Positions 6,564 through 9,280 of a stretch of 9,280 bases of DNA are shown here, one piece after another. Under the pieces are notes generated by a model that was not told the DNA's origin, did no database searches, and was given only the letters and a program-made list of their open reading frames with translations. The translations under genes were made by a program, and so were the position numbers. The stretch is taken from assembly GCA_020024675.1 (NCBI GenBank), contig JAHHTM010000034.1, positions 1 through 9,280 of the forward strand, in the 5' to 3' direction. This stretch comes from Muricomes sp. GTDB lineage: Bacteria > Bacillota > Clostridia > Lachnospirales > Lachnospiraceae. The first letter of the stretch is position 1; every line of letters begins with the position of its first letter.

Positions 6564-7844
6564 TTAAAATAATTTTTCACCTTCTACATATTTTGCAAAG
6601 ATTTCTCTGTCATCTGAGAAATATATAATTCTCTCAAGGCGTTTTTTTACATCCAAATCCTGTGGGTATTTCAATCTACTGTCATCTAGAATGACCGCAT
6701 CGAATTCATATCCTGGCTCAAAGCTTCCAACTTTACCAAAGAATTCTCCACCACCTTTTGTAGCAATGTAAAATGCTTCTTCTACGGTCAGTGCTTTCCA
6801 GGAATCGTCCAACATTCTCCAGCGCATCTTTGATGCCTGAATTGCGTGAGCCATTGCCTGGAAAATATTTTCTGTTGAGCCTGCTGCGAGATCACTTCCA
6901 AGACCTACATGAAGACCTTCTTTAATATATTTTTTGACTGGTGCTACCCCCGAAGAAAGATTGATGTTTGACTCTGGACAATGTGCGATAAATACGCCAT
7001 TATCCTTCATTCTCTGAACCTCTTTGTCATCAGAGTATACACAGTGTGCCATAACTGTTTTGCAGTCAACACCAAACAAGCCAAACCTATCATATGCATC
7101 TCCATAGAATTCTGACCATGGACACAGCTCCTTAACCCATTCGATTTCTCCTGGATTTTCTGATAAATGAGACTGAACCGGAAGATTATATCTCATTTGG
7201 ATCATCTTAAGCTTTTCCATGAGTTCATCACTACAGCTTGGCGTGAACCGAGGTGTAAGGATCGGTTTTGTATGCTTATACTTTTTATGCATTACATCTT
7301 TGATCCATTCAACTGTTTCTAAAGCTGACGCTTCTGCTGACGCTTCGCAAAGATAATCCGGACTATTTCTATCCATATTAACTTTACCTACCATTGTATT
7401 AAGTCCTGATTTTTCAAGAAGATCCATCAGCAATAATGTTGCCTGACGATGAATTGTAGCAAATACTACTGCTCTTGTAGTAGCACTATTTCTCATGTTC
7501 TCAGCAAAGATCGTATATGCTTTCTGTGCATAGTCTAAATCCTCGTATTTAGATTCTTCTGGGAAAGTATGAGTATCCAGCCAGTCCAACAATTCCAAAT
7601 CCATTCCAAGGCCTCTAAATGCGTACTGCGGTGCATGAACGTGAAGGTCCACAAGTCCTGGAATAATCAGACGGTCTTCATAATCCGTCACCGAACATGA
7701 TGCAAATTCTTCCGGCAATGTCTCATAAACTCCTTTTACAATTCCGTTTTCACAAACAAGATAGTGATGCTCACAAATATTTAGTTCTTCTGGATTTTTA
7801 CTGTAAACAATGTTTCCTCGCAAAATAAAAATAGATTCATGCAT
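6564..7844 (-). CDS. guaD: Guanine deaminase
   Basis: A 426-residue amidohydrolase that converts guanine to xanthine and ammonia. Zinc ligands are visible as HVH (His68, His70), QSHLSEN (His226), MAHCVY (His267) and GLGSD (Asp318). Guanine-specific features match the human enzyme: Gln73 after the HxH motif, LTPRFTPSCS with Arg199-Phe200, and Glu229 as proton shuttle. The stretch PQYAFRGLGMDLELLDWL ending in TFPEE is characteristic of guanine deaminase rather than of the related aminohydrolase SsnA. The start at 7844 has GGAGG 9 bases upstream. It is the first gene of the operon guaD-xdhA-xdhB-xdhC and supplies xanthine to the next enzyme. A purine riboswitch and a promoter lie directly upstream, so expression is probably set by guanine. 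Confidence 0.95.
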   Translation of the reverse strand: MHESIFILRGNIVYSKNPEELNICEHHYLVCENGIVKGVYETLPEEFASCSVTDYEDRLIIPGLVDLHVHAPQYAFRGLGMDLELLDWLDTHTFPEESKYEDLDYAQKAYTIFAENMRNSATTRAVVFATIHRQATLLLMDLLEKSGLNTMVGKVNMDRNSPDYLCEASAEASALETVEWIKDVMHKKYKHTKPILTPRFTPSCSDELMEKLKMIQMRYNLPVQSHLSENPGEIEWVKELCPWSEFYGDAYDRFGLFGVDCKTVMAHCVYSDDKEVQRMKDNGVFIAHCPESNINLSSGVAPVKKYIKEGLHVGLGSDLAAGSTENIFQAMAHAIQASKMRWRMLDDSWKALTVEEAFYIATKGGGEFFGKVGSFEPGYEFDAVILDDSRLKYPQDLDVKKRLERIIYFSDDREIFAKYVEGEKLF

Positions 7845-7863
7845 TAGTTTTCGCCTCCATCAT
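7837..7863 (-). CDS. Possible 8-codon leader ORF overlapping the guaD start
   Basis: ATG at 7863 opens a frame encoding MMEAKTNA and ends in TGA at 7837-7839, eight bases inside guaD in a different frame. AGGGG (7874 to 7870) stands about 7 bases upstream and would serve as its ribosome binding site. That AGGGG is also in the 3' arm of a predicted hairpin (7871-7898). Translation of this ORF could couple to guaD initiation. It may equally be chance; there is no conservation evidence here. Confidence 0.25.
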   Translation of the reverse strand: MMEAKTNA

Positions 7864-7870
7864 ACAATTG

Positions 7871-7910
7871 CCCCTGTATCCTTCCGTAGGTACAGAGGTT
7901 ATCTCTGTAC
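7871..7910 (-). promoter_or_regulatory. Candidate riboswitch expression platform: two mutually exclusive hairpins
   Basis: Hairpin I is a perfect 8-bp stem of GTACAGAG (7910 to 7903) with CTCTGTAC (7897 to 7890) and a 5-base loop. Hairpin II pairs CCTCTGTA (7898 to 7891) with TACAGGGG (7878 to 7871), with one G-U pair. Both need the same central bases, so only one can form. Neither is followed by a U-tract, which argues against simple intrinsic termination. Hairpin II would hide the AGGGG in front of a leader ORF. CCTCT could also pair with the guaD GGAGG. The switching logic is inferred. Confidence 0.5.
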
Positions 7911-7912
7911 AC

Positions 7913-7975
7913 ACTTATAGTCAACTATTACGGTAGTTGGTAGAAACGTTCAACCAATTATGAACCTATATAAGT
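7913..7975 (-). promoter_or_regulatory. Purine riboswitch aptamer (guanine type) upstream of guaD
   Basis: P1 is a perfect 7-bp helix, ACTTATA (7975 to 7969) with TATAAGT (7919 to 7913). P2 pairs GTTCA (7965 to 7961) with TGAAC (7952 to 7948). J2/3 is the diagnostic GTTTCTACC (7947 to 7939). P3 pairs CAACTA with TAGTTG around the loop CCGTAA (7933 to 7928). J3/1 reads GACTATA, and its C (complement of 7920) is the position that pairs with the ligand: C means guanine or hypoxanthine, U would mean adenine. The element lies between a promoter and guaD on the transcribed strand. Oddities: L2 (TAATTGG plus T) looks one base off, and L3 is one base shorter than the usual CCGTAAA, so the loop-loop contact may be altered. 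Recognition is by motif and helix reading, not a covariance-model search. Confidence 0.87.
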
Positions 7976-8009
7976 AGTTAGTTAATTTATATATTATTTT
8001 GTATAATAT

Positions 8010-8038
8010 ATGTTATCATTTATTCAATATGCTGTCAA
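8010..8038 (-). promoter_or_regulatory. Sigma-A-type promoter of the guaD-xdhABC operon
   Basis: A perfect -35 box TTGACA (8038 to 8033), 17 bases of spacer and a -10-like TAACAT (8015 to 8010) lie on the - strand. Transcription would begin near 8003, about 30 bases before the riboswitch P1 helix. The -10 is a weak match, and the AT-rich DNA just downstream (7985-8010) offers other TATA-like hexamers with poorer spacing. Confidence 0.7.
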
Positions 8039-8185
8039 GCGTGGAAGATATTTTGTTATTTTTTTACACATTGCACAAACCGCGTGTTTTCAGGCTTTGG
8101 AGTGTTTTTCAAAAACAATTCGATTGCTATCTTCCATCTTTACCTCAGTTTAATTTATTCAAATTTCTTATTAAAGAAGACTTCC
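8039..8185. other. Upstream region without a convincing gene; contains dyad symmetries
   Basis: No protein or RNA gene is supported in this 147-base stretch between the guaD promoter and the IS remnant. It holds a near-perfect palindrome TGTTTTT-C-AAAAACA (8103-8117) about 65 bases upstream of the -35 box. It also holds a perfect 9-bp inverted repeat, TGGAAGATA (8042-8050) and TATCTTCCA (8128-8136), which flanks that palindrome. These could be operator sites for a regulator of the operon, but composition is AT-rich and chance symmetry is possible. Confidence 0.35.
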
Positions 8186-8692
8186 TGTGAGATGCCCCAA
8201 AAGCTAGACTTTAATTCTTCAAAGCTATAATAGACTACTCCATAATGGATTTCCTGTTTTAGTAATCCGAAGAAATTTTCCATGACAGAATTATCATGGC
8301 AATTACCTTTTCTTGACATACTTTGAAAAATTCGTTCTTCTTTTAACCGTCGAAAACAGGCTTTCATTTGATATGCCCATCCTGGATCTGAATGAAAGGT
8401 TCTTCGATAAGGACAATCTGAGGTTATCTCTATTGCTTACTAAAATGCCCCCATTACATTCTCAGCGAAAGAACGCTTATCTATGCCAAAACTAAGTATT
8501 TCTCCATTACACATATCCATGAAAGGATCTAGATACAATTTATGCATGGTCATATGCCCTTTAGAATCCACTTTGTAGTATTTAAACTCAGTTGTATCAG
8601 TAGTAATTTCTGATGCGGAATATGAATATTAAAGCGTCTATCAATTCTATTTGGTGCAATAGTCCCTATTTTTTCTTGTTGACAATAATGTT
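8155..8692 (-). pseudogene. IS3-family transposase, catalytic (DDE integrase) part, broken
   Basis: The first segment, VKHYCQQEKIGTIAPNRIDR and on to HIPHQK (about 8695 to 8608), is followed by a 1-base deletion in an A-run. The frame then resumes with TTDTTEFKYYKVDSKG and LYLDPFMDM to 8443. Two stops, TAG and TAA (8442 to 8437), interrupt it. After them, still in the same frame, come AIEITSDCPYRRTFHSDPGW, MSRKGNCHDNSVMENFFGLL and YYSFEELKS. Codons for all three catalytic acids remain (Asp in TTDTTEF, Asp in HSDPGW, Glu in MENFF). The C-terminal 40 or so residues that normally follow ELKS are missing: the frame runs directly into the IS end at about 8205 and stops at 8155. It is non-functional. 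Confidence 0.88.
8186..8211 (+). repeat. Terminal inverted repeat of the IS3-family element (transposase 3' side)
   Basis: The sequence from 8186 starts TGTGAGATGCCCCAAAAG, resembling IS3-family ends that open with TG and contain CCCCAAAAA. In the - direction it gives the familiar CTTTTGGGGC near the end of such elements. The bases just outside (8182-8185, TTCC) would be one copy of the target duplication; the partner is not visible. Confidence 0.65.
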
Positions 8693-9280
8693 TTACTTAT
8701 GAAGTTCCCCAAATATACGACGATAGCCGTAATCCTTATTCTCTTTTCTTATTTCAAAAATCTTTTCTTCTCGTTCCTTATCCGGATTTTCTCTATCGGC
8801 TTGTTTCTGCCAATACATATACGTTACTTTTGGCATACCTGTGTATGAGAGAAGATCTTTTAATTTGAATCGTCTACCGGAGACTGTTGATGATTTGCGC
8901 CGTTCTCTCATTTTTACCTCGTCCTCTAAACGCAGTCTCCTCAGTTCTTTTAAAAATATATTCTCTATTCTTAACTTAAGAAGTTCATCTTCTAATTCTT
9001 TTACGATCTCAGCACTAGTATTAACATTTTTTTCTTCAACTGGCTTAGCATCGTAGATTTCTTTATACTTATCCAATGTCTTTTTCCGGCCTTTCCATTT
9101 AGGTCTCAAAGCATCAGGACCTGCAGTTCTAAAATCACTAACCCATTTAGCAATCATTGTATAGTTGTTTATATTATTAGCCAGTGCAAGTTCCTCGTAT
9201 GAAACCTCATTTGATAAGTATGATTTACCTTAGCTAGTTTGAATTCAAAAGAATAAGATTCTTTTTTCCTACTTCTTTTT
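8693..9280 (-). pseudogene. IS3-family transposase, N-terminal (helix-turn-helix and linker) part, frameshifted and cut
   Basis: KKESYSFEFKLAKVNH at the right edge is followed, after a 1-base loss near 9218, by LSNEVSYEELALANNINNYT and then MIAKWVSDFRTAGPDALRPK, the DNA-binding region of OrfA-type proteins. A leucine-rich coiled coil (ELEDELLKLRIENIFLKEL) follows, then KSSTVSGRRFKLKDLL and the OrfB-type start GMPKVTYMYWQKQ through ENKDYGYRRIFGELHK. A TAA at 8693 ends it. In intact relatives the chain goes on for about 50 residues (VNHKKV type) that are absent here, which indicates an internal deletion. OrfA-like and OrfB-like parts are in one frame, either an original fusion or the product of decay. 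The start codon is beyond the window. Confidence 0.87.

Larger units (their letters stand above)
8186..9280 (-). mobile_element. Decayed IS3-family insertion sequence, runs off the right edge
   Basis: The element is recognised by a broken IS3-family transposase read on the - strand and by a terminal repeat at 8186. From its 5' side (right) inward, damage includes a 1-base frameshift near 9218, a deletion of roughly 150 bases near 8692-8700, a 1-base frameshift near 8607, two tandem stop codons at 8437-8442 and loss of the transposase C-terminus near 8205. It cannot make a working transposase. The left terminus and any target duplication partner are outside the window. It sits just upstream of the guaD control region and seems to mark an old boundary of the purine cluster. 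Confidence 0.88.

Noticed and set aside
6564..7844. Reading the amidohydrolase as SsnA (putative chlorohydrolase/aminohydrolase)
   Set aside because: The HVHAPQ, LTPRFTPSCS and WLDTHTFPEE-type motifs and matching guanine-binding residues favour guanine deaminase.
8024..8137. Small - strand ORF (MEDSNRIVFEKHSKA) with GAGG upstream, continuing past an in-frame TGA as KHAVCAMCKK, which could be read as a selenocysteine ORF
   Set aside because: Only 15 codons to the TGA, no recognisable family, no selenocysteine insertion hairpin identified, and the extension runs across the guaD promoter. Most likely chance or unrecognisable debris.
7999..8190. + strand ORF of 63 codons
   Set aside because: Low-complexity, hydrophobic-aromatic product without a ribosome binding site, running through a promoter region and into the IS end.
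8313..9056. + strand ORFs across the IS remnant
   Set aside because: Antisense shadows of the broken transposase.

Overview
The window reads as a low-GC Firmicute, most likely a gut clostridium of the Lachnospiraceae type. This is inferred from the AT-rich composition, strong GGAGG ribosome binding sites, clostridial-style protein sequences and a Firmicutes-type IS3 element; no rRNA or marker gene is present to confirm it. The content is an accessory purine-breakdown and fermentation cluster.

Layout. On the + strand (1-2342) lie the 3' part of a knotted carbamoyltransferase (ygeW), a RidA-type enamine deaminase and a carbamate kinase (arcC), ending at a hairpin terminator. A 32-bp tandem repeat starts exactly at the arcC stop codon. 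On the - strand (7844 down to 2784) is a convergent four-gene operon: guanine deaminase (guaD), then the molybdopterin, FAD and 2Fe-2S subunits of a xanthine dehydrogenase (xdhA, xdhB, xdhC), closed by its own terminator. Between the two terminators is a roughly 50-codon remnant of the C-terminus of an NCS2-family nucleobase permease. The far right (8186-9280) is a decayed IS3-family element whose 3' terminal repeat can be seen but whose other end lies outside the window.

How the genes fit together. GuaD converts guanine to xanthine and XdhABC hydroxylates xanthine to urate (or works in reverse, depending on the redox partner). YgeW, RidA and ArcC fit the far end of anaerobic purine degradation: carbamoyl transfer to phosphate, clean-up of 2-aminoacrylate, and ATP formation from carbamoyl phosphate. 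The window thus holds both ends of one pathway, with the middle steps presumably outside it.

The most notable regulatory element is a purine-riboswitch aptamer (7975 to 7913, - strand) between a good sigma-A-type promoter and guaD. It carries the guanine-type cytosine in J3/1, but its L2 and L3 loops deviate from consensus. It is followed by two mutually exclusive hairpins with no U-tract, then a tiny overlapping leader ORF. A guanine sensor in front of a guanine-catabolic operon suggests induction by guanine rather than the usual repression.
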